Below the pieces are notes generated by a model. That model did not search any database. It was not told the DNA's origin and was given only the letters and a program-made list of their open reading frames with translations. A DNA stretch of 36,083 bases from Rhizobiales bacterium Ga0077524 (GTDB lineage Bacteria; Pseudomonadota; Alphaproteobacteria; Rhizobiales; Hyphomicrobiaceae): contig LNDR01000394.1 of assembly GCA_001464755.1 (NCBI GenBank), forward strand, positions 1 to 36,083, read 5' to 3'. Positions 1-8,367 of this stretch are shown here, one piece after another (the first letter of the stretch is position 1; each line of letters begins with the position of its first letter). The position numbers were made by a program, and so were the translations under genes.

Positions 1-98
1 CGAGCCTCGGCTACATCAGCCCAACGGCCTTCGAGGCAAGGCACGAAGCTGCGGCACGGATAGAGCGAATGGCTCTCCACTGAATCCGGGGAGGTCCA
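1..98 (+). mobile_element. 3' end of an IS3-family insertion sequence (OrfB/rve integrase C-terminus, stop at 81-83, plus putative right terminal inverted repeat ending ...AATCCGGGGAGGTCCA)
   Basis: Frame starting at nt 3 reads SLGYISPTAFEARHEAAARIERMALH*, the typical C-terminal tail of IS3-family transposases (…LGYxSPxxFE…). A CCGGGGAGGTCCA end follows. Window-truncated and absent from the ORF track. Confidence 0.7.
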
Positions 99-226
99 TT
101 CCGCGCAGTTGGCGCGACCGGCTCTACGACGTCCTCGCCCGCAACCGTTTCCGCATTCTGGGTCGCAAGCAGGCGTGTGACTTGCCCCCGCCGCACGTTC
201 GCGTGCGCTTCGTCCTGCCGGAGTGA
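99..226 (+). pseudogene. C-terminal remnant of a thiol-disulfide oxidoreductase DCC family (DUF393) protein, apparently truncated by the IS
   Basis: Codons from nt 101 read PRSWRDRLYDVLARNRFRILGRKQACDLPPPHVRVRFVLPE*, resembling the DCC/DUF393 C-terminus (…LYxxxARNRyRxFGRrxxC…). Stop TGA 224-226 overlaps the GTG start at 223. Confidence 0.6.
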
Positions 227-1938
227 GCGTGTCCGAGACCATTCTCATTATCGGTGCGACCGGCGTGTTCGGACGCAGGCTGGCTTCCCATCTGGCGCGA
301 ACGAGCGGCTACCAACTCATCCTGGCGTCGCGGTCGTATGCACGCGCGAGGCAACTCGCCGATGAACTGGCCGCGAGGCCCGAGACCAAAGCCACGCTCG
401 AGCCCATCGCTCTCGATACGACCGCGGGCATAGAACCGGCACTGGCGTCGGTGCATCCTAAGCTCGTAGTGGATTGCTCCGGGCCGTTCCAAGCCATGGA
501 CTACCGGGTACCGCTCGCTGCAGCGGTGGCGGGTGCGCATTTCGTCGACCTCGCGGATGGCCGCCAGTACGTGCTCGGCTTCGAGCACGCGCTCGATGCG
601 ACGTTCCGCTCGAGAAGGCTGATCGGCCTGACCGGAGCGAGCTCCTCGCCGGCGCTGGCCGGAGCCGCTGTCGCCGAGCTGACCCGCGGTTGGAAGCGCG
701 TCGATAACATCGATATCGCGATCGTGCCGGGTGGCCGGTCCGAGGTTGGCGAGGCCGCCGTCGCGGCTGCACTGAGCTATTGCGGAAAGGGGGTCCCGGT
801 TGTTGCAGCTGGCGTCCTCGATCACGCGCTCGGGTGGGGTATGCGGCGGCACGTTTCGATTCCATCGGTGGGCCGTCGCTTCGTGGCTCCCGTCGAGACG
901 CCAGATGCCGAACTCCTGCGCGCGCTCTATCCCGAGGCAACGCGCATTGGGTTCTGGGCGGGGCTCGAATCGCCACTCGAGCAATGGGGAATGGCGATCA
1001 TTGCGCAAGGGCGACGGCTCGGTTGGTTGCGTCGGCCGGAGAGCCTGGCGCCGCTTCTGGCGCGGGCGCGGCAGCTGACGCGCCTTACGACCGGTACGAC
1101 GGGTGCCATGTCGGTCCGTGTCGTCGGGCTCGATCAGGCGGCGCAATGGACCCAGGCCGAGTGGCGCTTGACTGCTCGAAACAACGAAGGACCGCAGGTA
1201 CCCCCTTCACCGGCCGCTGCGGCGGTGCGTGCCATCCTGGCTGGCAGCATCGCGCCTGGAGCGCGTCCCGCACTCGCGCTACCCCTCACGGCTATCGAGT
1301 CCGAATTCGCTGGTTACGCCATAGAGACGGAGCGAGTGATTGAAAGGAGCGATCGGTGCTTTGTGGAAGGGGCGATCGGAAGCGACGCATTCGACAGACT
1401 GCCCGGCGCGGTCAAGGCCTTCCATGCGATCGATGCGCCTGCTGTATGGACGGGTCGTGCCACGGTCGACGGAGCGACCGCACCTCTTGCCCGTATCGTA
1501 GCGCGTGCGGTCGGGTTCCCAGGTTCGGGAGAGGGCGTGCCCGTGACTGTCGTGGTGGATCGCAAGATGCCGACGTCCATAGGGCAACCCCCTCCGACAG
1601 AAACTTGGACGAGATCCTTCGGAGGGCACCAGTTCGTCTCGACGATCGCAGCACAAGGTGCGGGCGAGACGACGGAACGTTTCGGACCATTCACTTTTGC
1701 GCTTGCGCTGGCGGCACGCGACGGCCGGCTTCACTATCCGGTCATGGGCTGGCGCATAGGGCCGGTGCATCTGCCGACGGCATGGGCACCGCAGTCGACG
1801 GCGCACGAGTGGGAGGACGATCAGGGGCGCTTCAACTTCGATGTGCGCCTCAGTCATCCGCTTCTCGGGATGCTGGCTCGCTATCGGGGCTGGCTCGTGC
1901 CTGCAATCAGGCGACCTCCCTCCGCACCTGAGCGATGA
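223..1938 (+). CDS. saccharopine dehydrogenase-like NAD(P)-binding protein with C-terminal DUF4166 domain
   Basis: Rossmann start ETILIIGATGVFGRRLASHLA; C-terminal ERFGPFTFALALAARDGRLHYPVMGWRIGPVHLPTAWAP…GRFNFDVRLSHPLLGMLARYRGWL matches DUF4166 style. GTG start. Confidence 0.85.
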   Translation: MSVSETILIIGATGVFGRRLASHLARTSGYQLILASRSYARARQLADELAARPETKATLEPIALDTTAGIEPALASVHPKLVVDCSGPFQAMDYRVPLAAAVAGAHFVDLADGRQYVLGFEHALDATFRSRRLIGLTGASSSPALAGAAVAELTRGWKRVDNIDIAIVPGGRSEVGEAAVAAALSYCGKGVPVVAAGVLDHALGWGMRRHVSIPSVGRRFVAPVETPDAELLRALYPEATRIGFWAGLESPLEQWGMAIIAQGRRLGWLRRPESLAPLLARARQLTRLTTGTTGAMSVRVVGLDQAAQWTQAEWRLTARNNEGPQVPPSPAAAAVRAILAGSIAPGARPALALPLTAIESEFAGYAIETERVIERSDRCFVEGAIGSDAFDRLPGAVKAFHAIDAPAVWTGRATVDGATAPLARIVARAVGFPGSGEGVPVTVVVDRKMPTSIGQPPPTETWTRSFGGHQFVSTIAAQGAGETTERFGPFTFALALAARDGRLHYPVMGWRIGPVHLPTAWAPQSTAHEWEDDQGRFNFDVRLSHPLLGMLARYRGWLVPAIRRPPSAPER

Positions 1939-2971
1939 GGTCGCGCATCGTCGACTTATCCTCGGGCGTGTTGCACGGGATCGAGAACTCGATGTCGGAG
2001 ACGATACCGCCATAGCGCTGGACGAGCATCGCGCCGATCTCGTCGTAGGTGCCGATCGTCGCGTACATATGCAGGACTTCGTCGCTGATCTTAGACGGCA
2101 TCTCCTCCCAGCGTTGCGCTTTCGAGAGGATCGCCATCTCGTCGGCAAGCGCTCCGAGACCATGCAACTCGAAGGTCGCTCGATAGGCGGGCGTCGAGCA
2201 GTAAAAGGCGACCCGCGCTCGCACGTCCTTGACGCGGGTCTCGAGAGTCGCCTTGTCCGGCGCGGTGCAAACCAGTGGCTTCATGGCGATGGCGAGCGCT
2301 GAAGGATCCCGGCCGGAGCGCCGCGCGCCTTCAGTCGCGGCTGGGAGCATCACCTCGCGGATATACCGTGGCGTGCAGACGGGATGCACGCGGATGCCGT
2401 CCGCAACCTCGCCCGCGACGCGGCACATGACAGGATTCACGGCTGCGATGTGGATCGGGATATCGGGATGGGCGATCGGACCCGGATCAAACAGTGGCAC
2501 CATCAGGCTGAGCTTGTAGTGAGTGCCCTGGTAGTCGAGCGGCTTTTGCTCTTGCCAGCACGACCATACGGCTCGCACCGCTTTGACGTAGTCACGCATC
2601 CAGGGACCGACGGGATGGAACTCGAGGCCAAAGCGGCGGACGATGTGCCCGCGCACCTGGCTGCCGAGACCGAGCACGAAACGCCCCCTCGAGAGCTTGG
2701 CGAGCGACCATGCGGACATGGCCGTGATGGTGGGCGAGCGGGGGAACGCCATCGCAATGTTCGTGGATAGGCGGATCCGGCTGGTCGTAGAGGCGGCGAG
2801 CGCCATGATCTGGTAAGGGTCGTCCTTGGTCTCCTCCACACACAAGCCGTCGAAGCCCACCTCCTCGACAAGCGCGGCGTCGTGTGGGACGCGCGAGATG
2901 TCGAGAGGCATGTCCGAGGCGCGCAGTCCAGGGTCGAGCTTGCCGAGAGGGAGGAGTGTCTCTATGCGCAT
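1907..2971 (-). CDS. LLM class (luciferase-like) F420/flavin-dependent oxidoreductase
   Basis: Full-length luciferase-like monooxygenase fold signatures (GFDGLCVEETKDDPYQIMALAASTTSRIRLSTNIAMAFPRSP…LSRGRFVLGLGSQVRGHIVRRFG). Confidence 0.85.
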   Translation of the reverse strand: MRIETLLPLGKLDPGLRASDMPLDISRVPHDAALVEEVGFDGLCVEETKDDPYQIMALAASTTSRIRLSTNIAMAFPRSPTITAMSAWSLAKLSRGRFVLGLGSQVRGHIVRRFGLEFHPVGPWMRDYVKAVRAVWSCWQEQKPLDYQGTHYKLSLMVPLFDPGPIAHPDIPIHIAAVNPVMCRVAGEVADGIRVHPVCTPRYIREVMLPAATEGARRSGRDPSALAIAMKPLVCTAPDKATLETRVKDVRARVAFYCSTPAYRATFELHGLGALADEMAILSKAQRWEEMPSKISDEVLHMYATIGTYDEIGAMLVQRYGGIVSDIEFSIPCNTPEDKSTMRDLIAQVRREVA

Positions 2972-3066
2972 GGCCGCCTCGCCGTTCGATTAAAGGGCTT
3001 GTCGGTGAGAGGGTGGCATCCCTTGCGCGATGGTCAAGGCCGATTGCGAGGGCGAGAATTAAAAGC

Positions 3067-3101
3067 AATGAGGGCCGGCGATTGGCTCGCCGGCCCTCAT
3101 T
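3067..3101 (-). terminator. intrinsic terminator downstream of the porin gene
   Basis: 14-bp perfect inverted repeat AATGAGGGCCGGCG-(ATTGGCT)-CGCCGGCCCTCATT, followed on the minus strand by GCTTTTAATT. Confidence 0.75.
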
Positions 3102-3137
3102 GTCGACTGTATGCTCTTCAAAGGGTCTCGAGGCGCC

Positions 3138-3959
3138 TCAATAGGTGACCTTGGCGGTCGCGACGAAGCGCTCGTCACACCCGAACAGCTTGGCCGCGCA
3201 GAAGCCGTCGGCGAAACCGTTAGCTGCGTTGTTGTTCTTCACGTCGGTGTCCCAGTAGCGGAAATCCAGCGAGAAGTTGTCGCCGAAGCCGAGCGTCAGA
3301 CCGGAGTTCCAGTACAGGTAGTCGTCGTCCCCGTTGCCGAAGACGGCCTGGTAGGCCAGCGTGTCGCCAGACTGATAGCCCAGCGTTGAACTCCACGTGG
3401 GTGTCACGCCCCGGATCGCAGCGAATGCTTGCGAGAACGTGCCCTCGATGGTGAACACTTCGCCCGTCTTGCCCGTGTATTCTGGCGAATAGAAGCCAGT
3501 CAAGCCGACCGTGGCGTCCTTCCAAGGACTACCGCTCGCTCCGACTTTGATCTCGACATAGTCGAGCTCTGCACCAGGGTCGAAGGCGTTGGGATAGGTA
3601 TAATAGATCACGCCGATGTCGAACGTGATAGGCCCGAGCACAGGCTTGATGCCGGCGTAGAAGTCGACCTCCGCAGGGGCGTCGGCCGGGCCGAAGTCGA
3701 TATGCGATGCCCAGATGCCGGCATAAAGCCACTTGTACGTCGCATCGACGCCGCCTTGGACTGCCGGGCGCTCTTTCGATTGCGAGAAACCGCGAAACAC
3801 GTAGTCGCTTGTCACAGAGAAGTTAGCGCTTAACTGTAGGTCGCGCTTCGGCTCCTCAGCACCGCCATCCTTCACGCTACCACCGGCAAGTGCCGGTATT
3901 GCGGAGCCGCACAAAGCGAGTGCCGCGATGCCGCCCTTGATGCCCCTAAAGATCCCCAT
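3138..3959 (-). CDS. TorF family putative porin
   Basis: Signal peptide MGIFRGIKGGIAALALCGSAIPALAGG then LSANFSVTSDYVFRGFSQSKERPAVQGGVDATYKWLYAGIWASHIDF, typical of the TIGR02001/TorF porin family. Internal ATG chosen over the ORF-track start at 4094. Confidence 0.85.
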   Translation of the reverse strand: MGIFRGIKGGIAALALCGSAIPALAGGSVKDGGAEEPKRDLQLSANFSVTSDYVFRGFSQSKERPAVQGGVDATYKWLYAGIWASHIDFGPADAPAEVDFYAGIKPVLGPITFDIGVIYYTYPNAFDPGAELDYVEIKVGASGSPWKDATVGLTGFYSPEYTGKTGEVFTIEGTFSQAFAAIRGVTPTWSSTLGYQSGDTLAYQAVFGNGDDDYLYWNSGLTLGFGDNFSLDFRYWDTDVKNNNAANGFADGFCAAKLFGCDERFVATAKVTY

Positions 3960-4280
3960 CCCACCGTCTCCGAACACTTGAGTTCCGCTCCAGGCACGAA
4001 TCGTCCTGTCGTAGCTCCTACAGTCGGTCGGAAAGAGGGTGCCTCTCAAGTCTGAGATTCGGGCAATCGGTTCATTGGCATATCGCTGTGTCAACGGGGT
4101 AACGAACTGAATTCATTGCCCATATAGATGGCTTTCTCCGATTGAAAATTGAGCAGACAAGCGGCGGCATGGGATGGCTCGAGCAGCTCGGTTGCCTGGT
4201 TTTTGGCCACTTGCTCATGGCGCCACATTGCGCTGGTATGACAGGGCCGTGAGACAGGCCTCTTGGCGCAAGGAGCACGC

Positions 4281-5036
4281 ATGACCGACACCGTCTCGAC
4301 GCGCCGGGTTGCGCTCATCACCGGAGCCAGTCGACGGATCGGGCGTAGCATTGCTCTCGATCTTGCCCGCCATGGCTGGTCGGTCGCATTGCACTATGGC
4401 TCGCGATCCGATGAAGCGGAAATGGTACGTGCTGAGATCGAGGCTGGCGGCGGTCGGGCAATTGTGTTGGGCGCAGACCTCGCGGACCCATCGTCGGCCG
4501 ACAGATTGATCGGGGAGAGCGCCCGTGAGTTGGGTCCGGTCACGTGCCTCGTCAACAACGCGTCGCTGTTTATCGAAGACGATCTCGCGAGCCTCGAAGC
4601 CGCGATCTGGGACCGCCAGCACGCCGTCAACCTGAGAGCGCCGATGCTTTTGGCCAAAGCATTCGCTAAGCAACTCCCCACGGATCTTTCGGGGGTGATA
4701 ATCAATATCATCGACCAGCGCGTGCTAGCGCCGACGCCTGAATTTCTCTCCTACAGTCTCTCGAAAGCCGGTCTCTATGCGGCAACACGCATGCTGGCGC
4801 AGGCACTTGCGCCGCGCATACGTGTCAATGGGATTGGCCCGGGACCCGTGCTGCCGAGCGTCTACCAGGACGCAGCGGCCTTCGCCGCCGAAGTTCGCTC
4901 GACCCTGCTCGGCCGGGCGACGCCGCCGGACGAGATCGCTGCGGCCGTGCGCTTCATCCTTGACGCCCCGTCACTCACCGGCCAGATGATCGCGATCGAT
5001 GCGGGGCAGCATCTTAACTGGCGAACGCCGAGCTGA
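4281..5036 (+). CDS. SDR family oxidoreductase, pteridine reductase/FolM-like
   Basis: TGASRRIGRS fits the TG-x3-R-x-G pteridine-reductase variant of the SDR motif; NNAS and YSLSK motifs present; located directly upstream of folB. Confidence 0.8.
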   Translation: MTDTVSTRRVALITGASRRIGRSIALDLARHGWSVALHYGSRSDEAEMVRAEIEAGGGRAIVLGADLADPSSADRLIGESARELGPVTCLVNNASLFIEDDLASLEAAIWDRQHAVNLRAPMLLAKAFAKQLPTDLSGVIINIIDQRVLAPTPEFLSYSLSKAGLYAATRMLAQALAPRIRVNGIGPGPVLPSVYQDAAAFAAEVRSTLLGRATPPDEIAAAVRFILDAPSLTGQMIAIDAGQHLNWRTPS

Positions 5037-5040
5037 AACC

Positions 5041-5445
5041 ATGCCCGCCCAACCCGAGGGGCACGACCCAGTGACGATCCGCAACCCTCGACGAGTGTTC
5101 GTGCATAGGCTCGAGCTGATGGCAAGTGTCGGCATTTTCGAGGTAGAGAAGCGCTACGAGCAGCGAATCCTCGTCTCCATCGACCTCGATGTCCTTGACG
5201 ACTACGACGGGGTTTCGGATCGCCTCGACGCCGTCCTCGATTATGGCAGCATCATCGAAACGGCGCGCGCGATCGTGGCGCAACGTCACTTCAATCTGAT
5301 CGAGACGATGGCGGAGCGGGTTGCCGAAGCTTGTCTCGGAGATGGACGCGTCGCCTGGGTGCGGGTCGCCATCGAGAAGCCCGATATCGTTCCGGGCTGC
5401 ACGGCCGTCGGCATCGCCATCGAGCGCCGCCGCAAGGCACTCTGA
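5041..5445 (+). CDS. folB: dihydroneopterin aldolase
   Basis: RVFVHRLELMASVGIFEVEKRYEQRILVSIDLDVL…DYGSIIETARAIVAQRHFNLIETMAERVAEACL…VRVAIEKPDIVPGCTAVGIAIER: FolB hallmarks. Confidence 0.85.
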   Translation: MPAQPEGHDPVTIRNPRRVFVHRLELMASVGIFEVEKRYEQRILVSIDLDVLDDYDGVSDRLDAVLDYGSIIETARAIVAQRHFNLIETMAERVAEACLGDGRVAWVRVAIEKPDIVPGCTAVGIAIERRRKAL

Positions 5446-5592
5446 GAGACACCCATCTGAGTGGCCCGATCGGCTTTCAGGGTAACGCCTCGGCGTCGCC
5501 GCAATTCGACCACGCAACATCCCCAATAGCGCCCGAAACCGCACCCATTGGCGCCTAAAATCTGCGTGATGATCGGAGTTCGAATCGGGGAA

Positions 5593-5608
5593 TTAAAGGG
5601 CTGTTAAC
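5593..5608 (+). promoter_or_regulatory. putative CtrA binding site (full consensus TTAA-N7-TTAAC)
   Basis: Sequence TTAA-AGGGCTG-TTAAC at 5593-5608, about 80 nt upstream of the preferred start of the glucosaminidase-like gene. Confidence 0.55.
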
Positions 5609-5687
5609 GATGCGCGATTTATTAACCATAAGGCGCTCGGCGGCTTTTCGTTCCAGCCTCGGCGCGCAGCCAGTTGGGGGTTCGTTT

Positions 5688-7031
5688 ATGTCGCGTACCA
5701 GTATGCGTATCTGGGCCTCGAGCCTCGCCGCCGCAATGCTACTGCCCGTCTCGGGAGTGCTGGCGGATGTGCCTGCGATCAAGACATCTTCATCGAATAA
5801 GGTCGTCGCGTGCGCCACGCCGGGGCGGCTGATGGCCTATCTCAAATCGCGCAATCCGCAGCTTGATCCGCGGTTCGACAAGATCGCGGTCGAGTACATG
5901 CGTCACGGCGAGACGCTGGGCCTGCGCTGGGACTACGCCTTCTACCAAATGCTTCTCGAGACAGGCCACCTGAGCTTTCGTGGCGATCGTGGACGGCGCG
6001 GCGACGTCAGTCCGCGACAGAACAACTTCGCAGGCCTCGGCGCGACGGGTAATGGCGCCGCGGGAGAGAGCTTCCCGGACGTTTCGACAGGTGTTCTCGC
6101 GCACTTGCAACATGTGCTCGTCTACGCTGGCGAGACAGTCGACGATCCCGTCGCCGACCGCACGCGCAAGGTTCAGGAGTGGGGAATACTGAAGTCGATG
6201 CAGAAGCGCGCCGGTGGCGTCGTCACTTTCCGCCATTTGGCCACCAAATGGGCGCCGGGTGCGGACTATGTTGCCGGCATCTCCGCACTGGCGAGTCGGT
6301 TCGACGAGAGCTTCTGCAACCGCCCCGATCCGAATCCCGAGTGGGTCGCCGAGGCGCGCGGCGCGACCGCAGGCGCTAAGGTTGCCGATCTGGCGCCAGC
6401 CTCGGATCGCGTCTCCGGAGCAGAGCTGGCGAAGCGCGCCATCGCAGACGCCAAGGCCGCTGGCGACGACCGGCGCACCGGCCTGGGCGCGACCGGCTTG
6501 GCGACTGGGATTGCCGCGATGACGGGTGCAACCGGCGGCGGAGGCACCGCCGCCCCGACGCCATCCTATAGCATCCTCAACGCACCCCAGGTCGAGGCCC
6601 CGGTTGAGGCGGCGCCGATCGCTGACGACGACTTTGGACGCGCGAAGTCCAAATCGGCCTCTCGCGGCGAGAAGCCTGGTTCACTGGCCACCGCATCGGC
6701 AGCCGGCGTGTTGGGTGCGTCACCACCGCGTTCACCTGGTGCGCGGAGCGAGCCCGGCGTCTCCGACACCCCTGGCCCCACGGGTGGCAGGAAGTCTGGT
6801 GGGAGGTGCCGCGTTTGGACCGCCAGCTACGGCGGCCATAAAGCGCTGATCATCCGCGTGAATACCGACAAGGGAAGCGATCTCACTGTGCTCGACGTCA
6901 ACGAGGGCGCGGAGCGGCGTGAAGCCGAGGCCTACATCGCGGCCTACGCGAAAGGTGGCCAGATCGAGGCTGAGTTCACGAGCCAGGCCCAAGCGTTGGA
7001 CAAGGCGTTCGAGCTCTGCCCTGAGGGTTGA
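5688..7031 (+). CDS. secreted glucosaminidase (GH73-like) domain protein with variable linker and conserved C-terminal module
   Basis: Signal peptide MSRTSMRIWASSLAAAMLLPVSGVLA; RWDYAFYQMLLETGHLSF…SPRQNNFAGLGATGNGAAGESFPDVSTGVLAHLQHVLVYAG. ORF opens at 5610, but the signal peptide favours 5688. Confidence 0.75.
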   Translation: MSRTSMRIWASSLAAAMLLPVSGVLADVPAIKTSSSNKVVACATPGRLMAYLKSRNPQLDPRFDKIAVEYMRHGETLGLRWDYAFYQMLLETGHLSFRGDRGRRGDVSPRQNNFAGLGATGNGAAGESFPDVSTGVLAHLQHVLVYAGETVDDPVADRTRKVQEWGILKSMQKRAGGVVTFRHLATKWAPGADYVAGISALASRFDESFCNRPDPNPEWVAEARGATAGAKVADLAPASDRVSGAELAKRAIADAKAAGDDRRTGLGATGLATGIAAMTGATGGGGTAAPTPSYSILNAPQVEAPVEAAPIADDDFGRAKSKSASRGEKPGSLATASAAGVLGASPPRSPGARSEPGVSDTPGPTGGRKSGGRCRVWTASYGGHKALIIRVNTDKGSDLTVLDVNEGAERREAEAYIAAYAKGGQIEAEFTSQAQALDKAFELCPEG

Positions 7032-7113
7032 GAGGGGGAGCCGAAGTGAGCGGTCCACATGCGGTTCCGCGACCCGGTTCCGACAAAGGGCCGCTAGCAG
7101 GAGCAAGTTGCCG

Positions 7114-8181
7114 ATGATGTCGCGCCGACACCACGCCAGAACCCCGGCAGCTAAGTGGTTCGTATCGCTTGCGATCCTGCTCGCATTAACCGGCGCGGCC
7201 CCAGTGGCGGCGCAAACGCTCCCGGAAATCAGGATGAGCGAGAGCAACCGCGTGCCGGCATGCGTCACGCCCGCGCGGCTGATGCAGTTCCTGGCCGAGC
7301 GCAACCCGAACATGCCGGTCAAGTTCCGAGGTATCGCCGCCTATTATAAGACACACGGCGAGCGCCACCGGGTGCGATGGGACTACGCGTTCTTTCAGAT
7401 GGTGATCGAGACAAATTACCTCCAGTTTCGAAACGCCAAAGGCAAAGGCGACGTGAGCCCGTCCCAGAACAATTTCGCCGGCATCGGTACGACGGGCGGT
7501 GGCGTGCCGGGCGACAGTTTCCCCGACGTCTCGACCGGCGTGCTTGGCCAGATTCAGCACCTGATCGCCTACTCGGGCGAGCGCGTGGATACGCCTGTGG
7601 CGAAACGCACACGCGAGAAGCAGGATGATATCATTGCAGCCTCGCAGCGCCTGCGCCGCGCCGTGACGTTCCGCGATCTCGCCGGCCGGTGGGCCGTCGA
7701 TCGGCGCTATGCTCGCTCGATCGCCTTCGTGGCGGATGAGTTCACGCAGAAATATTGTACGGGGCGGCAACTCGATCCGGAGCCCGCACCGACGCGGGAG
7801 ACCGAGGCTAGCGCCAAGCCGTCGCCCAGCAGGCCGACCGCGCTGGGTGCCGCTGCCAGGATCGGCGGTGGAACTCCGCGGGCGCCGAACGCCATCTCGC
7901 CTCCGCAGGCAGTCGCGCGGTCGATCCCGTGCAAGGTTTTCACAGCTAGTTATGGGGGCACGAAAAACGTGCTGATCCGTAGGCGTGTCGGCGACGAGAT
8001 GCACTTCACAGTCCTTCAGGTCCTGGAAGGTCGCGAGGCAGGCTTGATCGAAGCCTTCATCCGTTCGCACGCGCAAGGTGGCGAGGCCCTTGGAGAGTTC
8101 GCAACCAGGGACGATGCTTTGACCAGCGCCTTCGATCAATGCCCCGGCGGAGGCACGGGCACGCCGAGTGGGCAGGGCTGA
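7114..8181 (+). CDS. secreted glucosaminidase (GH73-like) domain protein, tandem paralog of the preceding gene
   Basis: RWDYAFFQMVIETNYLQFRNAKGKGDVSPSQNNFAGIGTTGGGVPGDSFPDVSTGVLGQIQHLIAYSGERVDTPVAKRTREKQ aligns with the upstream paralog; shared C-terminal CxV(F/W)TASYGG module. Confidence 0.75.
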   Translation: MMSRRHHARTPAAKWFVSLAILLALTGAAPVAAQTLPEIRMSESNRVPACVTPARLMQFLAERNPNMPVKFRGIAAYYKTHGERHRVRWDYAFFQMVIETNYLQFRNAKGKGDVSPSQNNFAGIGTTGGGVPGDSFPDVSTGVLGQIQHLIAYSGERVDTPVAKRTREKQDDIIAASQRLRRAVTFRDLAGRWAVDRRYARSIAFVADEFTQKYCTGRQLDPEPAPTRETEASAKPSPSRPTALGAAARIGGGTPRAPNAISPPQAVARSIPCKVFTASYGGTKNVLIRRRVGDEMHFTVLQVLEGREAGLIEAFIRSHAQGGEALGEFATRDDALTSAFDQCPGGGTGTPSGQG

Positions 8182-8367
8182 AACCCGACGGTGCGTGCTT
8201 ACGACGCCACCGGGTTTGGACTATGGGCCACCGCCCCCGCTCGCCAGGCGCGAGGCGCGACAGGTGAGGCGGGGTGGGTGTGAGATGGCCGTGTCTATTC
8301 ATGCCGACCGGGACCAGCAGACTGATCCAGAGCATGGTCAGGGCCGATAGATACGCCGATTGTCGCC

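Noticed and set aside
124-1146. 340-aa minus ORF opposite the DUF4166 gene
   Set aside because: Arg-rich shadow ORF opposite a well-supported CDS.
1907-1938. Convergent 32-nt overlap of the DUF4166 and LLM genes
   Set aside because: Short tail-to-tail overlaps are common in compact genomes; not notable by itself.
8182-8367. Hairpin-like AACCCG…CGGGTT just downstream of the second glucosaminidase-like gene
   Set aside because: The stem needs a 3-nt bulge and has no clear T-tract; too weak to call a terminator.
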